From: Bacillota bacterium
GTDB lineage: Bacteria > Bacillota > Limnochordia > Darwinibacteriales > Darwinibacteriaceae
Assembly (NCBI GenBank): GCA_012837385.1
Contig: DURH01000001.1
Location: 65,349 to 129,348 of the forward strand
Direction of reading: 5' to 3'
Length of the DNA: 64,000 bases
Part shown: in pieces, positions 1 through 8,746 of the stretch
Layout: every line of letters begins with the position of its first letter
How positions within the stretch are numbered: the first letter of the stretch is position 1
The notes under the pieces: generated by a model
Told to the model about the DNA's origin: nothing
Databases searched by the model: none
What the model saw: the letters and a program-made list of their open reading frames with translations, nothing else
Made by a program: the position numbers and the translations under genes

Positions 1-12
1 ATTAAGAAAAAA

Positions 13-58
13 GGCGGAGCTCTCGCCCTCTACGAGGGCGGGCCTCCGCACTTTTGTT
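13..58 (+). terminator. Intrinsic terminator/attenuator before the nucleoside-type ABC operon
   Basis: A two-tier hairpin is visible: GGCGGAG (13-19) pairs with CTCCGC near 44-49, and CGCCCTC (24-30) with GAGGGCG (34-40). It is followed by ACTTTTGTT. It sits just ahead of the ABC ATPase, where BMP-type operons usually carry the substrate-binding lipoprotein gene. The likely role is to end or attenuate that upstream gene so that it is made in excess of the permeases. The upstream gene lies outside the window, so this role is inferred. Confidence 0.7.
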
Positions 59-85
59 GAGGGGCAAATAGTGGAGGTGTTGTGG

Positions 86-1678
86 ATGAGTGTTCCTGTA
101 CTGGAGATGAAAGGGATCTCCAAGTCATTTTACGGCACTCAAGTGTTGAAGAATATCAATCTAACAGTCGGCAAAGGCGAAGTTCACTGTTTGGTTGGGG
201 AAAATGGTGCCGGCAAATCCACGCTCATGAACATTCTATTCGGCATGTCTGTGATCGTTCAAACGGGCGGGTTTGAGGGCAGTGTCCTGATCAATGGCAG
301 GGAAGTGGCCTTTGATTCGCCGAGGGCAGCCATTGATGCGGGGATCGGCATGGTGCACCAGGAGTTTATGCTCCTGCCTGGATTCTCCGTAACCGAGAAT
401 GTCAAGCTCAACCGGGAGATAACCAAGCCCAATCTATTCAGTGCTGTTTTTGGTAATAAAATGGAAACCCTCAACCGGAAGAAGATGGCTCAGGATACCA
501 GGACTGCCCTAGATAAGCTGGGGATGACCATCGATGAGTGGGTCCCTGTGGCAGGGCTGCCCGTGGGTTACCTGCAGTTCGTGGAAATTGCCAGGGAGAT
601 CGACAAGGAGAACCTCCAGCTGCTAGTTCTCGATGAACCCACCGCTGTGCTCACGGAAAGCGAGGCGGAGCAGTTTCTTGGGGTAATTCAGCGCTTAGCG
701 CAAAGCGGTATTTGTATTCTTTTTATTACTCACCGCCTTGATGAAGTTATGGCGGTAGCTGATCGGATTACTATCTTAAAAGACGGCGAGCTTGTGAGAT
801 CTGGGCCCAAGGAGGACTTCACCATCAGTCAGATCGCTGAGCTCATGGTGGGGCGCAAGATCGATACAGAATCCCGTAAGAAGAGAACTACCCGTCCCAA
901 CGATGAAGGCGCGGTGGTCCTGCAGGTTCGGGATCTCCGGGTGAACATGCCAGGCGAAGCCCTGCGGGGCATTGATCTGGATGTCTTCCGCGGCGAGATT
1001 TTGGGTATCGGAGGATTGGCGGGGCATGGCAAGGTGGGACTGGCCAACGGAATCATGGGCCTTTATCCCAGCCAGGGCAAGGTGCTCTATGAGGGTCAAG
1101 AGGTGCCCTTGAATGATACCCGGGCCGCACTTAAGTTGGGTTTGGCCTTTGTCTCCGAAGACCGCCGGGGCGTGGGCCTGGTTCTGGAGGATTCCATCGC
1201 CAATAACATCGTGCTCACCAGTATGCAGAGCCAAGAGAAGTTCCTTAAACCTGGGCTTCTCAAGCTCAAAGATGAGAAAAAGATCATGAGCCATGCCTTG
1301 GAGTCCATTGACAAGTTTGATATCCGCTGCACGGGGCCTGAGCAGATCGTGCGCAGGCTGAGCGGCGGTAACCAGCAGAAAGTCTGCTTAGCCAGGGCTT
1401 TTACCCAAGAGCCGAAGCTGCTCTTTGTTTCCGAACCTACGCGGGGCATTGACGTGGGGGCCAAGAGCAGGGTGCTGGAGCTCATTGTGGAACTCAACGA
1501 AATGGGAGTGACCGTGGTGATCACCTCCAGTGAGCTGGCGGAGCTGCGCAGCATTGCCGACCGCATCGCCATCATTTATGAAGGACGGCTGGCCGGCATT
1601 CTGCCTCCAGATGCTCCCGACGTGCAGTACGGCCTCTTGATGGCTGGGAAATCCTTAGAGGAGGTGGGGAGTCGATGA
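86..1678 (+). CDS. Nucleoside/simple-sugar (BMP-type) ABC transporter, double ATPase
   Basis: A 530-residue duplicated ABC ATPase that would power the two permeases encoded next. The first Walker A is GENGAGKST at residues 38-46 and the first Walker B is LVLDEPTAVL. The second half has LSGGNQQK near residue 425 and SEPTRGIDVGA near 450. The first signature motif is degenerate (PVGYLQFVEIARE instead of LSGGQ). Length and layout match YufO/RbsA-type proteins. The ATG at 86 is chosen because GGAGGT at 72-77 stands 8 bases before it; an in-frame GTG at 71 lies in the ribosome binding site itself. Its stop overlaps the next gene as ATGA. With paired permeases of this kind the family usually imports nucleosides bound by a BmpA lipoprotein; the substrate here is inferred. 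Confidence 0.9.
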   Translation: MSVPVLEMKGISKSFYGTQVLKNINLTVGKGEVHCLVGENGAGKSTLMNILFGMSVIVQTGGFEGSVLINGREVAFDSPRAAIDAGIGMVHQEFMLLPGFSVTENVKLNREITKPNLFSAVFGNKMETLNRKKMAQDTRTALDKLGMTIDEWVPVAGLPVGYLQFVEIAREIDKENLQLLVLDEPTAVLTESEAEQFLGVIQRLAQSGICILFITHRLDEVMAVADRITILKDGELVRSGPKEDFTISQIAELMVGRKIDTESRKKRTTRPNDEGAVVLQVRDLRVNMPGEALRGIDLDVFRGEILGIGGLAGHGKVGLANGIMGLYPSQGKVLYEGQEVPLNDTRAALKLGLAFVSEDRRGVGLVLEDSIANNIVLTSMQSQEKFLKPGLLKLKDEKKIMSHALESIDKFDIRCTGPEQIVRRLSGGNQQKVCLARAFTQEPKLLFVSEPTRGIDVGAKSRVLELIVELNEMGVTVVITSSELAELRSIADRIAIIYEGRLAGILPPDAPDVQYGLLMAGKSLEEVGSR

Positions 1679-2721
1679 AAGAAAGGCTTGTGGCGATTTA
1701 CCACGGTTTTGGGCTGCCGCGCCTGATCATCGCTGGTTTCCTACTTCTGCTGTTGATCATTGCTGGAGGCACAGAGCTGAGTGTGGCCGGGCTGCTTAGT
1801 GACGCCCTGGTGCGCATAGGCCAGAATGGAATCTATGTTTTGGCCATGGTGCCTTCCATCCAAGCCGGGGTGGGTTTGAACTTCGGACTGCCCGTGGGCG
1901 TAATCTGCGGCATTGTTGGCGTATTGGTGGCCATGGAGTTTAGCCTGTTGGGCTTTTCGGGCTTCCTGGTAGCCATCCTCCTGGCCGTTCCTCTGGCCAT
2001 CGGAGCGGGCTATCTCTATTCACTCTTGATTAACCGTGTGGCGGGGCAGGAGATGATGGTAGGTACCTATGTGGGCTTTTCCGTCGTGGCTGGCATGTGT
2101 ATTTTCTGGCTCATGGCTCCCTTCAAGAATCCTGCCCTGATCTGGCCTGTGGGCGGTCAGGGCCTGAGGGTGACCTTGACACTGGCGGACACCTTTGCTG
2201 GGGTGCTCAACGACTTTTTGGCCTTTGAGATCTCCGGACTTAAGGTGCCAACGGGGCTCCTCCTCTTTTACGGTTTCATCGCTTTCTTAGTTTGGGTTTT
2301 CTTCAGGACCAAAGCGGGCGTAGCCATGGAAGTGGTGGGGCGCAATCCCCGGTTCGCTGCAGCGTCTGGATTGAGCCTGAACAAGTATAGGACTTTGGGC
2401 ATCATTATGTCCACAGTCTTAGCGGCCATAGGCTATGCGGTTTACGCACAGAGCTTTGGTTTTGTACAGCTGTACAACGGGCCCTTGATGACCGCCTTTC
2501 CAGCGGTTGCCGGGGTGCTCATCGGCGGAGCTTCCACCAGGGAAGCCAAGGTGCGCCACGCCATCCTGGGCGTTGTGCTCTTTCAGACCCTGCTCACCGT
2601 GGCCATGCCCGTTACCAATCAGCTCATCGAGGGCAATATTTCTGAGATCGCCCGCGTAGTTGTGAGCAATGGCATGATTTTGTATGCCTTAACCAGGGCA
2701 ACAGGAGGTGACCAGGCGTGA
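1675..2721 (+). CDS. ABC transporter permease, BPD_transp_2 family (first of pair)
   Basis: A 348-residue polytopic membrane protein with about eight to ten hydrophobic segments, including the glycine-rich PSIQAGVGLNFGLPVG stretch typical of BMP/ribose-type permeases. The cytoplasmic loop EVVGRNPRFAAASG is the expected ATPase contact. It starts at an ATG overlapping the ATPase stop by four bases, so translation is probably coupled. It would form the translocation pore with the following permease. Specificity for nucleosides is inferred from family and operon order. Confidence 0.88.
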   Translation: MKERLVAIYHGFGLPRLIIAGFLLLLLIIAGGTELSVAGLLSDALVRIGQNGIYVLAMVPSIQAGVGLNFGLPVGVICGIVGVLVAMEFSLLGFSGFLVAILLAVPLAIGAGYLYSLLINRVAGQEMMVGTYVGFSVVAGMCIFWLMAPFKNPALIWPVGGQGLRVTLTLADTFAGVLNDFLAFEISGLKVPTGLLLFYGFIAFLVWVFFRTKAGVAMEVVGRNPRFAAASGLSLNKYRTLGIIMSTVLAAIGYAVYAQSFGFVQLYNGPLMTAFPAVAGVLIGGASTREAKVRHAILGVVLFQTLLTVAMPVTNQLIEGNISEIARVVVSNGMILYALTRATGGDQA

Positions 2722-3797
2722 ATCAAGTAAAACGGCTGATTTCAAGGAACGCTGTACCACTGCTGTTTGGCATCGTCTGTTTGCTGGGCGTATACTTTGC
2801 CAAGATGCCAGGCCAGTTTCTGCTCATGGAGATCGTGAAGAGGATGGCCCGCAACTCATTCCTCGTGCTGTCTCTGATTATCCCTGTGGCAGCGGGGATG
2901 GGCTTGAACTTCGGGATTGTCCTAGGAGCCTTGGCCGGGCAGATTGCCCTGATTCTCTCAACGCACTGGGAGTGGGCAGGGATCGGAGGTCTCCTCCTCA
3001 CGGCTCTGCTGGCAACACCCCTGGCCGTTCTTTTCGGATTTTTGGCTGGCATGCTATTGAACAAGGCCAAGGGCCGGGAGATGATCACAGGCATGGTCAT
3101 GGGGTTCTTCGCCAATGGTCTCTACCAGTTCGTGTTTCTGTTCCTCGTGGGTACGGTCATTCCCTTTGACAACCCGCGGCTGCGCATCTCCACCAGCCCG
3201 GGCCTGCGGAATACCATTGATCTGTCCAGGATCAAGGGTACCTTGGACGGGATTTGGGAAGTTCGCTATGGTTTCACTAAGTTCCCCATGGTCACCTTCC
3301 TGGTAATTGCAGTGTTGGCCTTGGCCATCTGGGCTTTCTTCCGGACTAAGCTGGGCCAGGAATTCCGGGCCGTCGGTCAGGATCGCCATATCGCCGGGGT
3401 TTCTGGAATCAACGTAGATCGCAACAGGATTTTGGCCATCGTCATTTCCACCGTGCTGGCAGCTTGGGGACAGTTGATCTTCCTGCAGAACATCGGTACT
3501 CTGAACACGTACAACAGCCATGAACAGGTGGGTACCTTTGCCATTGCTGCTCTGCTCATCGGTGGGGCAACTGTGACCAAGGCCACCATCGGCCAGGCCT
3601 TGATGGGAACATTTCTCTTCCACCTGCTCTTTGCCGTATCGCCCAACGCAGGGCAAACCATCTTCGGCAGTGCGCAAGTTGGTGAGTATTTCCGGGTGTT
3701 TGTGGCCTATGGAATCATCGCCATCAGCTTGGCGCTTCATGCTTGGCAGAGCAAGTCGCTAGCTCGAGCCAGCTTGGAAGAGGACCTATCCAGTTAA
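2718..3797 (+). CDS. ABC transporter permease, BPD_transp_2 family (second of pair)
   Basis: A 359-residue polytopic membrane protein, homologous in layout to the preceding permease (PVAAGMGLNFGIVLGALAG; loop RAVGQDRHIAGVSGINVDR). It starts at a GTG that overlaps the previous stop by four bases; AGGAGGTG at 2703-2710 serves as ribosome binding site. It is the last gene of the operon and a strong intrinsic terminator follows within ten bases. Together with the double ATPase it makes the membrane part of a BMP-type nucleoside importer. The binding protein is not in the window and probably lies just upstream. Confidence 0.88.
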   Translation: MNQVKRLISRNAVPLLFGIVCLLGVYFAKMPGQFLLMEIVKRMARNSFLVLSLIIPVAAGMGLNFGIVLGALAGQIALILSTHWEWAGIGGLLLTALLATPLAVLFGFLAGMLLNKAKGREMITGMVMGFFANGLYQFVFLFLVGTVIPFDNPRLRISTSPGLRNTIDLSRIKGTLDGIWEVRYGFTKFPMVTFLVIAVLALAIWAFFRTKLGQEFRAVGQDRHIAGVSGINVDRNRILAIVISTVLAAWGQLIFLQNIGTLNTYNSHEQVGTFAIAALLIGGATVTKATIGQALMGTFLFHLLFAVSPNAGQTIFGSAQVGEYFRVFVAYGIIAISLALHAWQSKSLARASLEEDLSS

Positions 3798-3801
3798 CTT
3801 A

Positions 3802-3827
3802 AGGGGCTGATTCAGCCCCTTTTTTTG
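3802..3827 (+). terminator. Intrinsic terminator of the nucleoside-type ABC operon
   Basis: AGGGGCTGA/TTCAGCCCCT forms a nine-pair hairpin with almost no loop, followed by seven T residues. It starts five bases after the permease stop codon. Confidence 0.92.
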
Positions 3828-4038
3828 CGCAAAACCGGGAATGAACTGGTCCAGGCAGGGAAAAGTTTACTGGCGCCGAATGTTTTATTGTCATGCAGCT
3901 TTTGGAAATGGACAGACGGTGTGCGAAGGAGGTGGGCATAAGGAATAGCGATTTGGGCCTCAACTGCTGATTCTGTGCCCTGATCCCAAAGAGCCTTTCG
4001 CTGGGACAACTTCAAATACTGTGGAGGTGCAGCAGAGA

Positions 4039-4416
4039 GTGAAGAGAAATTTGCTGATACTTACTGCCATCGTTGTTTTGGCCGTTATGCTTGCTGGCTG
4101 TGAGTATCTCCCCTGGAATTTTGGCAAGATCAAGGTAACTTACGAATACGACAAAGAGATTTTCCGTACAGTCAGCAATCCCGCCTGGGCTAAGAAGGGC
4201 GATCTGGTGGTCACCGCCTTCCCACTCCAAGAGAAGCACGTTGGCAAGTACGGTCCTCTTGATTTCACCATTGAGGTCAAGGATATCAACAAGACCGACG
4301 TTCCTGCATCAGTAGGCGACGTAATGAACGGTGACGTGTTTACAGGCTTCCAAATCGAAGTGCCTGATGTTGGTCAAAAGGGTATCACAATTAGCATTAC
4401 GTTGAATAAGGGATAG
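4039..4416 (+). CDS. Small predicted lipoprotein of unknown function
   Basis: A 125-residue protein with a clear lipoprotein signal: positively charged start, hydrophobic core, and lipobox LAGC with the cysteine at residue 21. The mature part is about 105 residues, rich in beta-type sequence (KIKVTYEYDKE, FTIEVKDINK, ITISITLNKG), and ends in alternating hydrophobic residues. I do not recognise the family. The GTG at 4039 is chosen because GGAGGTG at 4022-4028 precedes it by about ten bases; an in-frame GTG at 4021 is upstream of that site. It stands alone between two terminators, so it is probably a single-gene unit anchored to the outer face of the membrane. Confidence 0.75.
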   Translation: MKRNLLILTAIVVLAVMLAGCEYLPWNFGKIKVTYEYDKEIFRTVSNPAWAKKGDLVVTAFPLQEKHVGKYGPLDFTIEVKDINKTDVPASVGDVMNGDVFTGFQIEVPDVGQKGITISITLNKG

Positions 4417-4435
4417 TAGGATACCCTTCAGAAAA

Positions 4436-4467
4436 ACAGAACCCCACAACGCTGTGGGGTTCTGTTA
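4436..4467 (+). terminator. Bidirectional intrinsic terminator
   Basis: ACAGAACCCCACA (4436-4448) pairs with TGTGGGGTTCTGT (4453-4465), 13 pairs around a four-base loop. T residues follow on the plus strand, and the minus strand reads TGTTTTTCTG. It separates the convergent lipoprotein gene and the NatB-like permease gene. Confidence 0.88.
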
Positions 4468-4481
4468 TTCTATTTACTTTT

Positions 4482-5684
4482 TTAGCGTCCGTTCTCCTTG
4501 TAGCGCAGCCACCTCATGATTTCCTTGGGTGTAGCATTCTTTCCGTACATAAGCATGCCCACTCTAAAGATTTTGGCTGCTAAGCGCATAGTGGCGAGGG
4601 CAGTTACCAGGAGCAGGGCAGCAGAGGTGAGCATCTGCCAGAGGGGTACTGCCGTAAGGCCGCTACGCATCATCATTATGGCGGAGCTGGTAAAGGGAAA
4701 GATGCTGGCAAAGACAGCTATGCTCCCGTCAGGATTGCTTACCACTGGCCCGATAAAGAGGAAGGCCAGCATAGGTAGCATAATCACCATACCTTGGGAG
4801 TTGCCGGCACTCTGCAGATCCTCCATGGTGGCTCCCAGGCCCACAAAGAGGGCGCTGAACAGCAGATAGCCTCCTAAGCCGAAAAACAGGATCACAGGCA
4901 GATTGGCAGCCTGGAGGGCCTCCACAAGGGAGAAATCCAGGAAGTAGAGGGCGATGGGCAGGCCCAGGGCCAACCAGAAGCCCAGCTGGATCAGACCCAG
5001 CAGGAAATGACCGATGATCTTGCCCTGCATTAGAGTACTCGGTGGGATGGAGGAGAGCACCACCTCCGCCATACGGTCTCTTTTCTCCTGAAGGGCGCTC
5101 TGCATGAGCATGGCGCCAGAAGAGAAGACCAGGAAGAAGATTAATAAGGTGAACACCATGGACACAGTAATATGCATGGCCTGAGGCTCCAATTCTTCTT
5201 CTAGAGCGATCTGCCTCACTTGGGCGGGGGCAGTAACGAAGGCCAACTGCTCGGGACTCACCTCTGCCAACGCTAGGCGTAGGTGCTGCAGGAGGGCAGT
5301 TAGACCCTGCCGCAGAGCACTGGTACCTTCGCTGTTGCGGTCATTGTAGATCAGATCGATTTGGCCGCTGTTCACGAAGTCCTCCGTGAGCGTGAAGAAA
5401 CCACTGGCTTTGGTATCCCTCACAAGATCAGGAAGATTCGCACCAGCCTCTTCTTCCACCAGCACTACTCTGGGGGGCAGCAGGTCCCTGAGGACATCCA
5501 AAGCCCCCAACTCGTCCACAACATAGTAGGTGGTTTCAGCTGGCTGATTCCAGCGCTCCAATAAGACGGGCACCACAATAAACAAGGCCATAATCAGAGG
5601 AGTAATCAGCAAGCCGATGATAAACTGCTTGTTGGTGAGGTTACGCATAATTTCCCAGCGGGCTATCTTCCAGGTGTTCCGCAT
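4482..5684 (-). CDS. ABC-2 type permease, NatB/YhaP-like exporter subunit
   Basis: A 400-residue membrane protein with one N-terminal membrane segment (FIIGLLITPLIMALFIVVPV), a large extracytoplasmic domain of about 150 residues, and five or so clustered C-terminal segments. This is the usual layout of ABC-2 permeases of the NatB/YhaP group (COG1668). The start at 5684 has AAGGAGGT about seven bases before it and lies inside the ATPase gene, giving a 44-base overlap. It pairs with the upstream ATPase to form an exporter. NatAB of Bacillus expels Na+, but related pairs export other compounds, so the substrate is not assigned. Confidence 0.85.
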   Translation of the reverse strand: MRNTWKIARWEIMRNLTNKQFIIGLLITPLIMALFIVVPVLLERWNQPAETTYYVVDELGALDVLRDLLPPRVVLVEEEAGANLPDLVRDTKASGFFTLTEDFVNSGQIDLIYNDRNSEGTSALRQGLTALLQHLRLALAEVSPEQLAFVTAPAQVRQIALEEELEPQAMHITVSMVFTLLIFFLVFSSGAMLMQSALQEKRDRMAEVVLSSIPPSTLMQGKIIGHFLLGLIQLGFWLALGLPIALYFLDFSLVEALQAANLPVILFFGLGGYLLFSALFVGLGATMEDLQSAGNSQGMVIMLPMLAFLFIGPVVSNPDGSIAVFASIFPFTSSAIMMMRSGLTAVPLWQMLTSAALLLVTALATMRLAAKIFRVGMLMYGKNATPKEIMRWLRYKENGR

Positions 5685-6594
5685 GCTCTACACCTCCTTG
5701 AGCTACTTGCACGAAAATGTCATGTAGGGATGGCCGGCTGATCACTAGCTCGTGAACGGGCAGGTCAGCAGGGAGGCTGTGCACAAACTGAACAGGCTGT
5801 ACTCCCTCACGGAGGATATAGCGATACCGGGTGGCGTCCAACTGCCGGCCGCTCTCCACAAGACTGGAATCGACCAGGGGTTTCTGACCGGTGGGAGTGA
5901 GCACATCTACTCTGAGGTTTCCGTACCGCTCCTTAATGGAGTGCAGATCACCCTGCACAACCTCTCTGCCCTTGTAAATGAGGAAGATCTCGTCGCAGAG
6001 TTCCTCCACAATATTCATCTGATGGCTGGAGAGGAGTACCGCTGCCCCGGCGTTGGCTAACGCTTTGATTTCCGCCTTAAACACATCTTGACTCACCGGA
6101 TCTAAGCCCGAAAAGGGTTCATCCAGCACGACGAACTTGGGTTCATGGAGTACCGCGGCAGTAAACTGCACCTTCTGTGCCATTCCCTTGGAAAGCTGTT
6201 CCACCTTTTTGTCGGCATAGCCCTCTAGGTCGAACTTGCGCAGCCACTGCAGTGCCCTCCTTTTTGCTTCTCCGCGGGGCACATCCTTTAGGCCCGCCAG
6301 GAAGAGCAGGATGTTCATCACCCTTGCTTCCTTGTACAGCCCCCTCTCTTCAGGCAGGTAACCGATTTCTGTTAGGGGTACCCCCTTGGTCTGGACACTG
6401 CCGTGCCTGAAAAATACTGCGCCCCTGTCAGGAGCGGTGATGCCCATGATCATCCGTAAAATGGTGGTTTTCCCCGCTCCATTGGGGCCGAGCAGCCCTA
6501 AGATCTTACCCTGAGAAGCATGAAACGAGATATTATCCACCACCCTGGCGGATCCGTAGGTTTTCGTAATCCCTTCCACATACAAACCGTCCAT
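5641..6594 (-). CDS. ABC transporter ATPase, NatA/YhaQ-like
   Basis: A 317-residue ATPase with Walker A GPNGAGKTT at residues 36-44, signature LSKGMAQKV and Walker B VVLDEPFSGLDP. A C-terminal region of about 90 residues follows the ATPase domain, as in NatA-type exporters. The ATG at 6594 is chosen because GGGAGGA stands about seven bases before it; an in-frame extension of 27 residues upstream has no such site and runs through the preceding terminator. It overlaps the permease gene by 44 bases, so the two subunits are surely co-translated. Confidence 0.88.
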   Translation of the reverse strand: MDGLYVEGITKTYGSARVVDNISFHASQGKILGLLGPNGAGKTTILRMIMGITAPDRGAVFFRHGSVQTKGVPLTEIGYLPEERGLYKEARVMNILLFLAGLKDVPRGEAKRRALQWLRKFDLEGYADKKVEQLSKGMAQKVQFTAAVLHEPKFVVLDEPFSGLDPVSQDVFKAEIKALANAGAAVLLSSHQMNIVEELCDEIFLIYKGREVVQGDLHSIKERYGNLRVDVLTPTGQKPLVDSSLVESGRQLDATRYRYILREGVQPVQFVHSLPADLPVHELVISRPSLHDIFVQVAQGGVEHAEHLEDSPLGNYA

Positions 6595-6673
6595 GGAGTG
6601 TCCTCCCTTCTTGGCATTATCGTTTATTATAGCACAGAAGATAGTGTGTATGTGAAAAATTTCCTGATCTTCC

Positions 6674-6700
6674 AAAAAGAGCTGGACACGCGTCCAGCTC
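6674..6700 (-). terminator. Intrinsic terminator of the sigma/anti-sigma operon
   Basis: GAGCTGGAC (6679-6687) and GTCCAGCTC (6692-6700) form a nine-pair hairpin with a four-base loop. On the minus strand five T residues follow. It lies between the anti-sigma gene end and the NatA-like gene start. Confidence 0.87.
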
Positions 6701-6726
6701 CTGAGCTAGTTGAATACCAATAGGGA

Positions 6727-7296
6727 TTACGGCTGTTCAGTACTGCCGGCAACTACAAGGATCTGCTCCGCAGAAGCGCTGTACCACTGTCCGTGATCTT
6801 CGAACGTTCCCCGTACAACCAAACGGTAGGAACCTGGCTCTCCTGGCGCCTCCACCATGAGCATGCCGCTGCGCAGTTCCTCTCCCCTTAAGCCCCGCTC
6901 ATCTGCGAGGAGATCGCCTTCTTCATTCTGCTTCCAGATCTGCAGGAGGGGGGAGATTTGCTCCATGCTGGCTGCCGGGCTGACATCCACAAGAAGTTCA
7001 AACTCTTCACCTACTTGTACTGTCTTGGGATCTAGAGAGTCCGGCACAGCCAGAAAGGCCTTCATTTGGATGGGTTCTCCAACCTCAGGTACAGGGGGAG
7101 GGACGGGATTCCAAACAGTGTGCAGTAGGAAGGCCAAGGCCACTATAGCGGCGGCCGCGCTGCCCAGCCAGACGGGAACCCTCGCCCTCTTGGGCTTCTG
7201 TAGTTCGGTGGACACTTTCTCCCAGAGTGCGTCCGGGGAGCCCGGCCACTGGCTGTTTTCTCTCAGTGTCTTTCTGATCTGTTCATCTAAGTTCAT
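6727..7296 (-). CDS. Membrane-anchored anti-sigma factor for the adjacent ECF sigma
   Basis: A 189-residue protein with a cytoplasmic N-terminal part of about 45 residues, one membrane helix (VWLGSAAAAIVALAFLLHTV) and an external domain of about 115 residues of beta-rich sequence. The gene starts inside the 3' end of the sigma gene, which is the normal arrangement for ECF sigma/anti-sigma pairs. The ATG at 7296 is preferred because GGAGGT stands about seven bases upstream. The external domain (VPDSLDPKTVQVGEEFELLV...) looks like an immunoglobulin-like sensor domain. No zinc-binding HxxxCxxC motif is visible in the N-terminal part. The signal sensed is unknown. Confidence 0.78.
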   Translation of the reverse strand: MNLDEQIRKTLRENSQWPGSPDALWEKVSTELQKPKRARVPVWLGSAAAAIVALAFLLHTVWNPVPPPVPEVGEPIQMKAFLAVPDSLDPKTVQVGEEFELLVDVSPAASMEQISPLLQIWKQNEEGDLLADERGLRGEELRSGMLMVEAPGEPGSYRLVVRGTFEDHGQWYSASAEQILVVAGSTEQP

Positions 7297-7846
7297 CCCT
7301 GCCACCTCCTTCTAAGTTGGCCATGTCCCGACGGAGCCGCTGCCGTGCTGTGTAGAGCCTTGATTTCACAGTGGAGAGCGGAATCTGCAGTGCCTCGGCA
7401 ATCTCCGCTTCCTTCAGCTCAGAAACGTATTTGAGCAGTAAGGGCAGGCGGTGGTTCTCGTCCAGCGTGTTGATAGCTTGGAAGAGCTGCTTGAGTCCTT
7501 CCTTCTCCAGGGTGCTGCTCTCCGGGACATAAGCGCTGTGCCTGTTTTCCTCTTCTATTTCATAGGGCAGGTGCCCCCGATCTAAACGGCCCTTGGTTCT
7601 TTTAGCCTTGTTGATCACGATGCGCGTGAACCAGGGCTTAAAGGGCCGGTGATCCTGAAAGCTATGCAGTGAGCGGAAGGCTTGCACAAAAGCTTCTTGA
7701 ACCGCATCCTCAGCTGTGGCCCAGTTGCGGGTTACTAGGTAAGCCAGGCGGATGGCGCTGTCCAGATGCTGTCTAAAGATCTGCTCCAGGGCAGCTTCCT
7801 CGCCTTGCTTGGCCCGCTGTATCAGTTCTTGCTCTGTATAGTCCAC
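7283..7846 (-). CDS. ECF-type RNA polymerase sigma factor
   Basis: A 187-residue sigma-70 family protein with region 2 (AIRLAYLVTRNWATAEDAVQEAFVQAF, seen in parts) and region 4 (EAEIAEALQIPLSTVKSRLYTAR) and no region 3, which defines the ECF group. It starts at GTG 7846, five bases after GGGAGGA. The anti-sigma gene overlaps its end. An ECF-type promoter lies directly upstream at 7868-7894 and the same element precedes the SIMPL-domain gene at 13.4 kb, which suggests autoregulation and a small envelope-stress regulon. That regulon link is inferred from the shared promoter. Confidence 0.92.
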   Translation of the reverse strand: MDYTEQELIQRAKQGEEAALEQIFRQHLDSAIRLAYLVTRNWATAEDAVQEAFVQAFRSLHSFQDHRPFKPWFTRIVINKAKRTKGRLDRGHLPYEIEEENRHSAYVPESSTLEKEGLKQLFQAINTLDENHRLPLLLKYVSELKEAEIAEALQIPLSTVKSRLYTARQRLRRDMANLEGGGRDELR

Positions 7847-7867
7847 GGCAATCCTCCCTTCACTTGA

Positions 7868-7894
7868 TATACCCCTGATGTGAGGAAAAAGTTT
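7868..7894 (-). promoter_or_regulatory. ECF-type promoter of the sigma/anti-sigma operon
   Basis: On the minus strand AATAAACTTTTTCCTC carries a -35 core AAAC (7894-7891), and GGTATA (7873-7868) follows after a 17-base spacer. The AAAC/CGTATA-like layout is usual for ECF promoters. The same sequence and spacing recur at 13445-13471. Confidence 0.72.
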
Positions 7895-8058
7895 ATTGGT
7901 GCCCGCCTATTTGTTTGTGGAAAGTCCTTCCTCATGGGCCTTGAGGAAATAATTGACAAATTGCTCACAAAAGAGAGCGAATTGCAGGGTTTCCCAGGAC
8001 TCTGTCGAAGTCTATTTTGTATACGTTTTCAACCAATTGAATACCTTGCTCCGAGGGG

Positions 8059-8679
8059 GTGGCGGCTGTTTCTAGGCATGAACCCAAACTACCAGGTCTA
8101 GTAATACCAGAGTTCGAGCTGGAAGATCGCGTTATAACCGCACTAATGCATGTACTCTACGAAAAAAGCCCACGTGAAGAGGGACATTCCCGCCGAGTAA
8201 GCCAGCTGTGTTTTGCCATCGGCGCAGAACTTGGTATGGAGCACGATGACAGGATTGAGCTGGCCAAAGTTGGGCTGCTGCACGATATCGGCAAGATTTC
8301 CATCCCTAGTGAAATTCTCAATAAATCTCAACCGCTCCTGCCTTGGGAGTGGAAGGAGATCCATGGGCATCCCATCAACGGACATCGCTTTTTGAGTGCC
8401 GTGGTCGGCATGGCGGAGATTGCTGAGGCGACTTTAGCTCACCACGAACGCATGGATGGGACTGGCTATCCTTATGGACGCCGCGGTCAGCAGATTCCGT
8501 TCATGGCTAGAATCGTAGCGGTGGCCGATGCCTATGATGCTATGGTTAGTGCCCGCCCATATAGGCATGCCTATAGTCACAGCCAAGCCTTGCAGGAACT
8601 GCAGAGAGGCGCAGGTAAGCAGTTCGATGCGCAGGTCGTGAAAGCGTTTACCGGACTGGCATGCAGAGAAATCGCTTGA
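8059..8679 (+). CDS. HD-GYP domain protein
   Basis: A 206-residue protein that is almost only an HD-GYP domain. It has HDIGK (metal-binding His-Asp), a following GHP, AHHERMDGTGYP with the GYP signature, and VADAYDAM. HD-GYP domains with these residues usually hydrolyse c-di-GMP. There is no obvious sensor domain. The start is uncertain: the frame opens at 8041 and GTG 8059 is the first usable codon, but GAGGGG lies directly against it; ATG 8146 would remove 29 residues and has no ribosome binding site. A terminator follows. It may be a truncated or stand-alone phosphodiesterase. Confidence 0.85.
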   Translation: MAAVSRHEPKLPGLVIPEFELEDRVITALMHVLYEKSPREEGHSRRVSQLCFAIGAELGMEHDDRIELAKVGLLHDIGKISIPSEILNKSQPLLPWEWKEIHGHPINGHRFLSAVVGMAEIAEATLAHHERMDGTGYPYGRRGQQIPFMARIVAVADAYDAMVSARPYRHAYSHSQALQELQRGAGKQFDAQVVKAFTGLACREIA

Positions 8680-8717
8680 AAGCACCTTGCTTGGGTGTAA
8701 CCCAATCAGAATAATGG

Positions 8718-8746
8718 AAACGGCAGCCAAACGGCCGCCGTTTTTT
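8718..8746 (+). terminator. Intrinsic terminator after the HD-GYP gene
   Basis: AAACGGCAGCC pairs with GGCCGCCGTTT (one mismatch) around AAAC, followed by six T residues. The opposite strand has no T run, so it serves the plus-strand gene. Confidence 0.82.

Noticed and set aside
776-1294. Antisense open frame inside the first ABC ATPase gene
   Set aside because: Lies fully in a well-supported gene and has no independent evidence.
3850-3868. Third copy of the AAACTTTTCC-type ECF element near 3.86 kb (minus strand)
   Set aside because: No matching -10 at 17 bases and no gene downstream on that strand.
7880-8101. Possible 73-residue gene or frameshifted N terminus upstream of the HD-GYP gene
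   Set aside because: It starts inside the divergent ECF promoter, has no ribosome binding site, and shows no domain that would join to the HD-GYP frame.
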